From positions 2,728,001 through 2,792,000 of the forward strand of contig NZ_CP019239.1 in assembly GCF_001955715.1 (NCBI RefSeq): a stretch of 64,000 nucleotides of DNA, written 5' to 3'. The translations under genes were made by a program, and so were the position numbers. Of the stretch, positions 51,315 through 58,347 are shown one piece after another. Position 1 is the stretch's first letter. Each line of letters begins with the position of its first letter. The notes under the pieces are model-generated. The model was not told where the DNA came from. It worked only from the letters and a program-made list of their open reading frames with translations, and made no database searches. Origin of the DNA: Rhodoferax saidenbachensis. GTDB taxonomy: Bacteria; Pseudomonadota; Gammaproteobacteria; Burkholderiales; Burkholderiaceae_C.

Positions 51315-52139
51315 TCAAGTGGTAGTCAGCAGCGGAAACAACGCATCATCCATCACCGCACCATCGGGCAGGTGATCTGACAATCCGGCAAACGGCGGAG
51401 AGGTGCGCCAGTTGCGCACCGCGTGGCGCGCGTCGTCGCCCAGGTAACGGGCCGAGAACACACGCCGCCGGTTGCCCGGCCCCACGCCGCTGCTGGCGTG
51501 TAACGCGAGCATGTGGAAGGCCACCGCGTCGCCGGGCTGCAGCGTCCAGCCCAGTTGTTCAAACTGCTCCGGGTGCGCGTCAATCTGCGGCAGCTCGGCC
51601 AGCGTGCCCTCGGGGAACCACTTGGCCTGCTGGTCGCGGAAGGTGCGCGGCATGTACCAGGTGCCCGCGTGCGAGCCGGCCACAAACCGCAACGTGCTCT
51701 CCAGCGGCACCGGGTCCACCGGTATCCAGAAGCTCACGTTCTGCCGCCCGCTCACGTTGTAGTAGGGCTGGTCCTGGTGCCAGGGTGTGGGCTGGCGCGT
51801 GCCGGGCTCTTTGACCAGCAGGTGGTCGTGGTAGATGCGCACCGTCTCGCTCTGCATGAGCTGCGCGGCCACACGCGGCAAGGCGCTGTGCTGCATCACG
51901 TCCGCATAGTCTGCGTTGTGCTGCCAGGTGCAAAAGTCTTCGACAAACTTGCCCGGGTCATCGGCCTGGCTCGCCACCAGCGCCAGCGGGCTCAGGTGGG
52001 CCAGGTTGTGCTCTATGCCGCGCGCAAGCTGGGCCACTTCATCGGGTGTGAGCACACCGCGCAGCACCACGGCGCCCTGGCGCGCGTAGTCCTGCACAGT
52101 GGCGGGGGGCAAGGTGTAGGTGGTGGGCATATTGGACAT
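51315..52139 (-). CDS. Phytanoyl-CoA dioxygenase (PhyH) family Fe(II)/2-oxoglutarate oxygenase
   Basis: A 274-residue oxygenase. The iron ligands are visible as His121 and Asp123 in PWHQDQPYYN and a distal His in AFHMLALHASSG (about 215); the 2-oxoglutarate-binding Arg is probably in RRRVFSARYLGDD. Such enzymes hydroxylate small molecules or acyl thioesters. It directly follows the decarboxylase gene (stop codon abuts the start), so both are co-translated, which suggests they act on the same substrate chain. Confidence 0.87.
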   Translation of the reverse strand: MSNMPTTYTLPPATVQDYARQGAVVLRGVLTPDEVAQLARGIEHNLAHLSPLALVASQADDPGKFVEDFCTWQHNADYADVMQHSALPRVAAQLMQSETVRIYHDHLLVKEPGTRQPTPWHQDQPYYNVSGRQNVSFWIPVDPVPLESTLRFVAGSHAGTWYMPRTFRDQQAKWFPEGTLAELPQIDAHPEQFEQLGWTLQPGDAVAFHMLALHASSGVGPGNRRRVFSARYLGDDARHAVRNWRTSPPFAGLSDHLPDGAVMDDALFPLLTTT

Positions 52140-53618
52140 TCAAGTACGGCGGGCTGCGGCCTGCCGAATGGCCGCCAGCAACAGGTCGATATCTTCTTCC
52201 CGCGTGCGGTGGTTCACCAGCGCCACGCGAATGGCCATCTTGCCATCCACACGCGTGGTGGAAGGCACGGCCATGCCGGACTCCTGCACGTCGGCCGCTA
52301 CATCGGCGTTGAACTGGTCCAGGTCTGCCCCTTCCAGGCCTTGGGCCAACACACGGAAGCACACCACGTTCAGCGTCACCGGGGCCAGCAGCTCCAGCGA
52401 TGCATCTGCCCGCACCCGCGCGGCCAACGTCTGCGCCAGCGCGCAGTTGCCGGCTACCACCTGGCCCAGCTTGTCGGTGCCATAGGTCTTGAGCGTCATC
52501 CACACCTTGAGCGCGCGAAAGCCGCGCGACAGGTCGGGCCCGAAATCGGTTGGCCACGGGTGGTTGCCCGCCAGGCCGCGCGCACTGCGCAGCAGGTAGG
52601 ACGGCTGCGTGGCAAAGGTGGATGCATGCAACGCCGCATCGCGCACCAGAATGCAACCCGCGTCGTACGGCACCTGCGCCCACTTGTGAAAATCAAACGC
52701 CACCGAATCCGCATCGCTGAGCCCGGCCACCACATGCCGCTGCGCGGGCGACAACATGGCCAGCGCGCCAAACGCCGCATCCACATGGAACCACAAGGCC
52801 TGCGCCCGCGTGAGTGCAGACAGGGCCACCAGGTCATCCACGGCGCCGGTGTCCACCGTGCCTGCACTGCCAATCACCATGAAGGGCTGCAGGCCCGCCG
52901 CGCGGTCTTGGGCGATGGCGGCTTGCAGTGCATCCATGTCCATGCGGTGCTGTGCGTCCAGCCCAATCAGCCGCAGCGCCTGGCTGCCCAGGCCGGCCAT
53001 GTCCATGGCGCGGGCCACGCAGTTGTGCGCCTCGACCGATGTATAGGCCACCAGTTGCTGACCTTGCAGGCCCTGCTGGCGCACGGCCGTGCCCAGCGCC
53101 CGCGTGCGCGCCACCAGCACCGCAATCAGGTTGGCCATGGACGTGCCGGTGACCAGCACGCCGCTGGCATCCTGCGGAAAACCCAGCATCTGCGCGGACC
53201 AGCGGATCACCTGGCGCTCTACCTCGATGGGCGCGTGGTCGCGACCACCCAGGTTGGGGTTGGTGGCAGAGGCCAGCAGCTCGGCCAGCATGCCCACGGG
53301 GTTGCCCCCGCCCTGCACCCAACCCATGAAACGCGGGTGGATGTTGCCGCTGCCATAGGGCTGCACCAGCGTCTGAAAGTCTTGGTACACCGCGGCCAGA
53401 TCGCCGGGCGCCGTGGGTACATCACCCGTGCGCAGCGCTTGCCGCTTGTCTGCCGGCATGGGCTGCCACACCGGGGCTTCGCGCAGGCCGGCCAGCATGT
53501 CCACCATATCGTCCAGCATGCGGTGGCCCATCTGGCGCACAGCGTTCCAGTCGGTCGGGTCCAGGCTGTCGGCTGCCGCCTGGAAGGGGGTGTCGGGCTG
53601 GGTCACAGAAGAAGCCAT
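52140..53618 (-). CDS. Group II PLP-dependent amino-acid decarboxylase
   Basis: A 492-residue member of the aromatic-L-amino-acid/glutamate decarboxylase family. Landmarks are HPRFMGWVQGGGNPVGMLAE near 94-113, TGTSMANLIAVLVARTRAL, AYTSVEAHNCVARAMDMAG, HVDAAFGA with the PLP-pairing Asp, and the Schiff-base Lys312 in DFHKWAQVPYDAG. Some relatives are aldehyde synthases rather than decarboxylases, so the product is open. It is the main catalytic gene of the minus-strand set and starts 6 bp after the small upstream gene. Confidence 0.88.
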   Translation of the reverse strand: MASSVTQPDTPFQAAADSLDPTDWNAVRQMGHRMLDDMVDMLAGLREAPVWQPMPADKRQALRTGDVPTAPGDLAAVYQDFQTLVQPYGSGNIHPRFMGWVQGGGNPVGMLAELLASATNPNLGGRDHAPIEVERQVIRWSAQMLGFPQDASGVLVTGTSMANLIAVLVARTRALGTAVRQQGLQGQQLVAYTSVEAHNCVARAMDMAGLGSQALRLIGLDAQHRMDMDALQAAIAQDRAAGLQPFMVIGSAGTVDTGAVDDLVALSALTRAQALWFHVDAAFGALAMLSPAQRHVVAGLSDADSVAFDFHKWAQVPYDAGCILVRDAALHASTFATQPSYLLRSARGLAGNHPWPTDFGPDLSRGFRALKVWMTLKTYGTDKLGQVVAGNCALAQTLAARVRADASLELLAPVTLNVVCFRVLAQGLEGADLDQFNADVAADVQESGMAVPSTTRVDGKMAIRVALVNHRTREEDIDLLLAAIRQAAARRT

Positions 53619-53624
53619 GCCGCT

Positions 53625-53900
53625 CTACTCTGCCCCGCCTTGCGTCAGCGCCTGCTGCATGCCGGGCACGTAGTCGGTGCTGATCCACTGGGCTATCACT
53701 TCGGGGATCAAGCTCTCGGGGTGGCCCGCTTCCTCACTCACACGCGCCACTTCTTCGGCGCCAGTGAGCGTGCCCACAAACATCTGAAACACCGCCTGCA
53801 AGCCGCCCTGCGCCAGTGCGGCGTCGCCCAAGGCTTTGAGCGCCTCCCAGGCTTGGGTTTCTGAAGTGGCGGTGGTAGAGAGGTAAGGCGTGGTGGACAT
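53625..53900 (-). CDS. Small hypothetical protein at the head of the decarboxylase operon
   Basis: A 91-residue acidic, helical protein that I do not recognise: a Thr/Ser-rich start, then ALGDAALAQGGLQAVFQMFV and GHPESLIPEVIAQWISTDYV. No membrane segment or signal. It is 6 bp from the decarboxylase and its coding bias resembles the neighbours, so I take it as real. Confidence 0.6.
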   Translation of the reverse strand: MSTTPYLSTTATSETQAWEALKALGDAALAQGGLQAVFQMFVGTLTGAEEVARVSEEAGHPESLIPEVIAQWISTDYVPGMQQALTQGGAE

Positions 53901-54017
53901 GGGAAAACGAAAAGAAATGGCGATGAGGCAAGTCTAAACGGGGTGCCTGCCGCAGGTTGCCGTACGTCAACCCGGCTGGGGCAAGGGAATGCTTTTACCT
54001 CGGTGGGCACCGGGAGT

Positions 54018-54081
54018 TTATGCATGAAATAGGCCCCTAGCCCTTATGAAATATGCGCAAGCAGCTTCTATTTTGATAGCA
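54018..54081 (+). repeat. Dispersed short repeat, near-consensus copy
   Basis: Reads TTATGCATGAAATAGGCCCC, then TAGCCCTTATGAAATATGCG, then CAAGCAGCTTCTATTTTGATAGCA. It lies between the divergently transcribed small-protein/decarboxylase operon and the Rrf2 gene. Confidence 0.8.
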
Positions 54082-54136
54082 CTTTGGCACTTCTGCACCG
54101 GCCCACCATAACCCTTGCACTCACCAAGGTTTATCA

Positions 54137-54159
54137 CATGCAACTAATAATGTTGCATG
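54137..54159. promoter_or_regulatory. Perfect palindrome over the Rrf2 start codon, candidate autoregulatory operator
   Basis: CATGCAAC (54137-54144) and GTTGCATG (54152-54159) are exact inverted copies separated by TAATAAT. The right arm includes the ATG of the Rrf2 gene. Rrf2 regulators bind as dimers to dyads near their own promoters; this is the most regular dyad in the region. Occupation would block transcription or initiation directly. Confidence 0.6.
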
Positions 54160-54642
54160 AAACAGAACAGCCAACTCTCTGACGTCCTCCACGTGCTGCT
54201 GCACATGGCCGAGGGCGAAGGCCCCGCCACTTCCGAGGCGCTGGCCGCCGCCATGCAGACCAACCCCGTGGTGCTGCGCCGCCTGATGGGTGGCCTGCGC
54301 GACGCCGGATTTGTGGTGTCGGCCAAGGGCCATGGTGGCGGCTGGGTACTGTCGTGCGACATGGACCGCATCACCCTGGGCGACGTGTACCAGGCGCTGG
54401 GCGCGCCGCCGCTGGTGTCGCTGGGCTTCCGCGAAGACCAGCCCACCTGCTTGGTGGCCCAGGCCGTGAACGACGCCCTGGCCGGCGCCGCCCAAGAGGC
54501 CGAAGCCCTGCTGCTCAAACGTTTTGGCGCCGTCACCCTGGCCACGCTCTCCAACGACTTTCACCACCGCATGGCGCAGCACAAAGCGCTGGGCCATGCG
54601 GGCCACCACCATCTACAGGAACACACCCATGAAAACCATTGA
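54157..54642 (+). CDS. Rrf2 family transcriptional regulator without Cys cluster
   Basis: A 161-residue regulator with an N-terminal winged helix-turn-helix (about 5-65; ATSEALAAAMQTNPVVLRRL then RLMGGLRDAGFVVSAKGHGG) and a C-terminal dimerisation helix. The three-Cys iron-sulfur motif of IscR/NsrR is absent (only two scattered Cys, at about 66 and 93), so it probably senses something other than through a cluster, as YwnA-type members do. A His-rich tail (HAGHHHLQEHTHENH) ends the protein. It overlaps the flavoprotein gene by 14 bp. Confidence 0.87.
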   Translation: MKQNSQLSDVLHVLLHMAEGEGPATSEALAAAMQTNPVVLRRLMGGLRDAGFVVSAKGHGGGWVLSCDMDRITLGDVYQALGAPPLVSLGFREDQPTCLVAQAVNDALAGAAQEAEALLLKRFGAVTLATLSNDFHHRMAQHKALGHAGHHHLQEHTHENH

Positions 54643-55525
54643 CTTTGCCGTCATCGGCGGCAGCTACGCCGGCCTCTCTGCCGCCCTGCAACTGGCCCGC
54701 GCGCGCCGCAACGTACTGGTGGTAGACGCCGGCCAGCGGCGCAACCGCTTTGTGGACGCAGCAGGCGAAACATCGCACGGCTTCCTGACGCAAGACGGCC
54801 GCCCGCCCGCCGAGATAGCCGCCGACGCCCGCGAGCAGCTCATGAACTACCCCAACGTGGAATGGATGCACGGCACCGCAGAAGACGCGCGTGTGGCAGC
54901 GGATGGGCGGCTGGAGTTCCGTGTGGGCACGGAGGCCATCAGCGCCCACCGGCTCATCCTGGCCACCGGCGTGCGCGACGAACTGCCACCCGTGCCCGGC
55001 CTGACCGAGCGCTGGGGCCGCAGCATCTTCCACTGCCCGTATTGCCACGGCTACGAGATGAACGCAGGCCGCATCGGCATCATCGCCGCGTCACCACTGG
55101 CGCTGCACCACGCCCTCATGCTGCCGGACTGGGGCAGCCCTACCCTGTTCCTGAACGATGCCTACACACCCAGCGAAGAAGACCTGGCCGCCATCGCCCG
55201 CCGCGGCACGCAGGTGGAGCCGGTGTTGATAAGCCGCATAGACGGCCACGCCGACGTGGTGCTGCAAGACGGCCGCACCATCACGCTGAATGGCCTGTTT
55301 ACCCAGCCGCGCACGCTGATGAGCAGCCCTGTGGCTGAGCAACTGGGTTGCGCGCTGGAAGAAGGACCTATGGGCCTGTTCATCAAAGTGGACGAAGGCA
55401 AGGCCACCAGCGTGCCCAATGTGTTTGCGTGCGGGGATGCCGCGCGGGCTGCGGGGAATGTGACGCTAGCGGTCGCGGATGGAGCGATGGCTGGGTTTGG
55501 GGCGCATCGGGCTTCGATGGTTTGA
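54629..55525 (+). CDS. Thioredoxin-reductase-like NAD(P)/FAD oxidoreductase
   Basis: A 298-residue two-dinucleotide-binding-domain flavoprotein. It has the FAD motif GGSYAGLSAALQLARARRNV, the redox-active CPYC (Cys136 and Cys139 in FHCPYCHGYE) and the C-terminal FAD motif NVFACGDAARAAGNVTLAVA. The NAD(P)-binding glycines are poorly kept (IGIIAASPLALHHAL), so the electron donor is unclear. The Rrf2 gene directly upstream overlaps it, so the regulator probably controls it. Likely role: disulfide or redox stress response. The start is the ATG of MKTIDFAVIGGS. Confidence 0.88.
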   Translation: MKTIDFAVIGGSYAGLSAALQLARARRNVLVVDAGQRRNRFVDAAGETSHGFLTQDGRPPAEIAADAREQLMNYPNVEWMHGTAEDARVAADGRLEFRVGTEAISAHRLILATGVRDELPPVPGLTERWGRSIFHCPYCHGYEMNAGRIGIIAASPLALHHALMLPDWGSPTLFLNDAYTPSEEDLAAIARRGTQVEPVLISRIDGHADVVLQDGRTITLNGLFTQPRTLMSSPVAEQLGCALEEGPMGLFIKVDEGKATSVPNVFACGDAARAAGNVTLAVADGAMAGFGAHRASMV

Positions 55526-55944
55526 GAACAGCTGTATTTCACAATTGGTCATTGCATCGACTACGGAGCACTGACACTTAGAAACCAAATAGTCGCTAGC
55601 CTCTGAGAAATAACCTCTGCGCGAGCAGGCTTCTATTTCTACAACAAATTGATTGCAAAGATCTTCGAGATGTACGTTGTAGCGGTGGCTTCGAGTTAGG
55701 TGCTGACTGTCGTTTCAAGCACATGAAAGCTGCCATTGCTATAGTGCAATTATTAGAGTGGTCGAGGCAACCAGTTCGATTAATTAGTTAACTGCAATGC
55801 ATGCGAGCGTTAACGGAAATTTTTAAAAGTGCGAATAAGCAAACCAATTTCGAGAGAAATGGATGCCAAGGTTGATCCTCCGTCGCCAAATTAAAGTACA
55901 GGATTTGCGGCACAAATTACGTTACGCGCCTTTGGGGAGATTTC
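55526..55944. other. AT-rich intergenic region before the SIR2 gene, with one degenerate dispersed repeat
   Basis: Base composition changes from GC-rich to AT-rich shortly after the flavoprotein stop. At 55581-55644 there is a decayed copy of the dispersed repeat (GCTAGCCTCTGAGAAAT, TGCGCGAGCAG, TTCTATTTCTA). The rest has no convincing gene. AT-rich stretches near 55770-55850 could hold the promoter of the SIR2 gene. GGGGAG six bases before 55945 is its ribosome site. Confidence 0.5.
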
Positions 55945-57435
55945 ATGGACTTTCTACAATTAGAAGAAAAATTATCAAGCTATGGCACCGGCGGCTATTA
56001 CTTGGTTGAATCCTTCTTGATAAAGCTTCTGCAAGCCGAAGCACAAGCCAAAAAACAAGATTTTGTTCACAGCTCAGGTAGCAACATTGCAACGTTTGAC
56101 GCTTTCGCCCCCAATGGATTCGGAGACATTCATGGCCCAGTTTCCATTGAAATTGTTAGGGCTTTAAGTACGAACAGAGTCATCAAAGAAGCTAATAGAT
56201 TCTCAAGTGCAACCAAAGAAGCAAGCACATCATTGCTCCTGATTTCACTAACAAAATATAGTCACAATTTAGTTCCGTTTATTAAGAAAAATTTTCCGGC
56301 TGCTGCAAGCGTTTATCTATGGGGCCCGAGCGAAATTCAATCCTTAATCGACCGACATCCGACGACGGCATCAAACTTAGCTGAAAACTTGTTTTCGAAT
56401 CGCTTTCGAGTTGCACTCGAAAGTAATGCAGAAGATTGGAAAACGCAGAGAGAAGGTGTAATAAATGCCGTTCGAGATCAATATAAGTCCGGTCGCTTTT
56501 CCATGTTCCTCGGCGCTGGTGTGTCGAGCAGTGCAGGACTGCCCGACTGGGACACGCTTCTGAATTCTTTATTTGTTTCAATGCTCACAGAGGACGTCGC
56601 AGGCACAAAGAACACTGATTCCGAACAGATATCAAGCATTGTCAAGCGGCTTAGACAAATCGACGGCCCATCTGCCTTAATGCTGGCAAGATACATACGC
56701 AAAGGCATCACCACAGACTCACCAACGGAGCAGGGCAAATTCATTGCCGCAGTGACGACCCAACTCTACGGCCTCCGTAATAAAAAATATTCAATCAGCT
56801 CTCAATTAATAAAAGCAATCGCAAACCTGTGCGCACCAAGTCGTACAGGGGCAAAAATGCGAGCCGTATTGACATACAACTTTGACGATTTGCTTGAACG
56901 CGAAGTAAAAAGTCGAGGTCTGTCTTATCGGAGCATATTTGAAGAATTAGATCTACCTTCTCCCGAAGAGTTGCCGATTTATCATGTTCACGGCTTCCTT
57001 CCGGAAGACCGATCAGAGTATGAAAACATCAATAAGGCGACACTCGTTTTTTCAGAGGAAGGCTACCACCAGATATACAGAGAGTCCTATCACTGGTCTA
57101 ACCTAATTCAATTAAACAGCCTCAAAGAAACATCTTGCCTGATGGTTGGTCTTTCGTTAACTGATCCAAATCTACGCAGGCTACTTGAGATATCGGCCAA
57201 ATCAATAGATAAGCCGAAGCACTTCGCATTTATGAAGCGAATAACATATGAGAGCTTTTCAATGGATGGAGAAAAGTCTGTCGTACGTGCACCAACTACA
57301 ACAGTTCGGCGTTTTCTAGATAGACATCACAAACTTAACGAAGAGGTCTTAAGAGAGTTGGGAGTAAATATTATTTGGTATGAAAACTATGACGAAATCC
57401 CAACTATTCTTCAGCAAATCGGGAAAGGTGTCTAA
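55945..57435 (+). CDS. SIR2-domain protein with degenerate nuclease-like N-terminus (probable defence gene)
   Basis: A 496-residue protein. The central domain is SIR2-like (SIR2_2 type): GAGVSSSAGLPDW (Gly190-Trp201) for NAD binding, TYNFDDLLE (Asn312, Asp314), the HVHGF His349 and VGLSLTDPNLRRLL near 395-408. The N-terminal region (about 1-160) resembles a restriction-endonuclease-like fold, with Asp52 (TFDAFAPNG) and Glu69 (VSIEIV) in place, but Val71 where the catalytic Lys is expected. Bacterial SIR2 proteins of this kind deplete NAD+ on phage infection. The AT-rich composition, unlike both flanks, indicates horizontal transfer. No partner gene (TIR, HerA, Argonaute) lies next to it. Confidence 0.82.
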   Translation: MDFLQLEEKLSSYGTGGYYLVESFLIKLLQAEAQAKKQDFVHSSGSNIATFDAFAPNGFGDIHGPVSIEIVRALSTNRVIKEANRFSSATKEASTSLLLISLTKYSHNLVPFIKKNFPAAASVYLWGPSEIQSLIDRHPTTASNLAENLFSNRFRVALESNAEDWKTQREGVINAVRDQYKSGRFSMFLGAGVSSSAGLPDWDTLLNSLFVSMLTEDVAGTKNTDSEQISSIVKRLRQIDGPSALMLARYIRKGITTDSPTEQGKFIAAVTTQLYGLRNKKYSISSQLIKAIANLCAPSRTGAKMRAVLTYNFDDLLEREVKSRGLSYRSIFEELDLPSPEELPIYHVHGFLPEDRSEYENINKATLVFSEEGYHQIYRESYHWSNLIQLNSLKETSCLMVGLSLTDPNLRRLLEISAKSIDKPKHFAFMKRITYESFSMDGEKSVVRAPTTTVRRFLDRHHKLNEEVLRELGVNIIWYENYDEIPTILQQIGKGV

Positions 57436-57830
57436 CTAACTACTCCATGCCGGTGCGAGCAATGGCAATGTCCAGTGGCACCTAACACGCTTCGTACTCC
57501 GGCGCCAGTTGACACAGCGCCATCGACTTACCGGTAGCACGCGATGCGTTCGCGGTCAAAGATAGTGATGTTGTCGACTGGCCTGTAATGAGACTTATAG
57601 AAAAAAGTTTCCAACGCCCGTAGGGAGGGCTTAATAAACCTCGCTCTTATAGCGAACGCCAATCAGTAAATCAGCAACTTTGGTGCAGCGGAAGTGACAA
57701 CAACCGCTAATCGCATAGCCTCTCCATCACAGCTCCGCCAACAGATTCACCCATCACTTCGGCACCCACCAAAGCATTTCCAAGATTCGCCCCCCAGACT
57801 TCTCTCATCACCACAAGAGAAGTCCCCACG
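57436..57830. other. Intergenic region downstream of the SIR2 gene
   Basis: About 395 bp of mixed composition with no protein I can support on either strand. It returns gradually to high GC. No tRNA, direct repeat of an island end or recognisable transposase remnant is visible, so the boundaries of the acquired segment are uncertain. Confidence 0.5.
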
Positions 57831-58112
57831 GCGATCACCTGCTTCATCCGCTACGAAATCGACCCGTTCCAGAAAGACCAGTTCACCGCCTACGCCAACA
57901 ACTGGGCCCGCATCATTCCGCGCCTGGGTGGACATTTGCTGGGCTACTTTGTGCCGCACGAAGACAGCAACTACGAGGCGTTGCGGACTCATCTCTTTCT
58001 CCAGCCTGGCGGAGTAAAGGGCCTACTGCCAGCGGGCAGTGCGCATGCTGAGCAAACGCCACTAGGACGCAAACACCTGGCGGGCCTGCGGCCTTCGGTC
58101 AACGCGCAGTAG
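57831..58112 (+). pseudogene. Decayed NIPSNAP family gene
   Basis: From 57834 the frame reads [20 protein letters not shown] and then [24 protein letters not shown] sequence (here [20 protein letters not shown]), a clear NIPSNAP-family N-terminus. There is no ATG at the expected place (GCG instead). Around 57980 the frame shifts: the continuation [10 protein letters not shown] is found in another frame and soon meets a stop. The remaining sequence to 58112 is degenerate. Intact members are about 100 residues; this is a broken remnant. Confidence 0.75.
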
Positions 58113-58136
58113 CCTCAGCAGGCGTTTCGCTGGGAT

Positions 58137-58200
58137 TTATGAGCCAAATTGGCCTCTAGCCCCCGTGGAATATGCGCAAGCAGCTTCTGTTTTGATAGCA
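58137..58200 (+). repeat. Dispersed short repeat, near-consensus copy upstream of the mrp operon
   Basis: Reads TTATGAGCCAAATTGGCCTC, then TAGCCCCCGTGGAATATGCG, then CAAGCAGCTTCTGTTTTGATAGCA. It lies between the NIPSNAP remnant and mrpA. The 147 bp from here to the mrpA start show no gene. Confidence 0.8.
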
Positions 58201-58347
58201 AAACAAGCCTCCCCCACGATCCACACCCACCCATTGGCAAGGCGGCCCCACAGTTTGCGTGTGACGCTGGCGGTGGCGATGGGCCGCCGTTTTCTGTGCC
58301 CATAGTGTTGTCGGTAACAATAGAAGTTACCCAACCAACCGACCTGC

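Noticed and set aside
51513..53864. A 783-codon plus-strand open frame opposite the PhyH and decarboxylase genes
   Set aside because: It is a shadow of high-GC coding DNA; both minus-strand genes show catalytic motifs and tight gene spacing.
57694..58017. A 107-codon plus-strand frame next to the NIPSNAP remnant
   Set aside because: Its translation is Ser/Pro/Arg-rich and out of frame with the NIPSNAP match except for its last ten residues, which belong to the frameshifted remnant.
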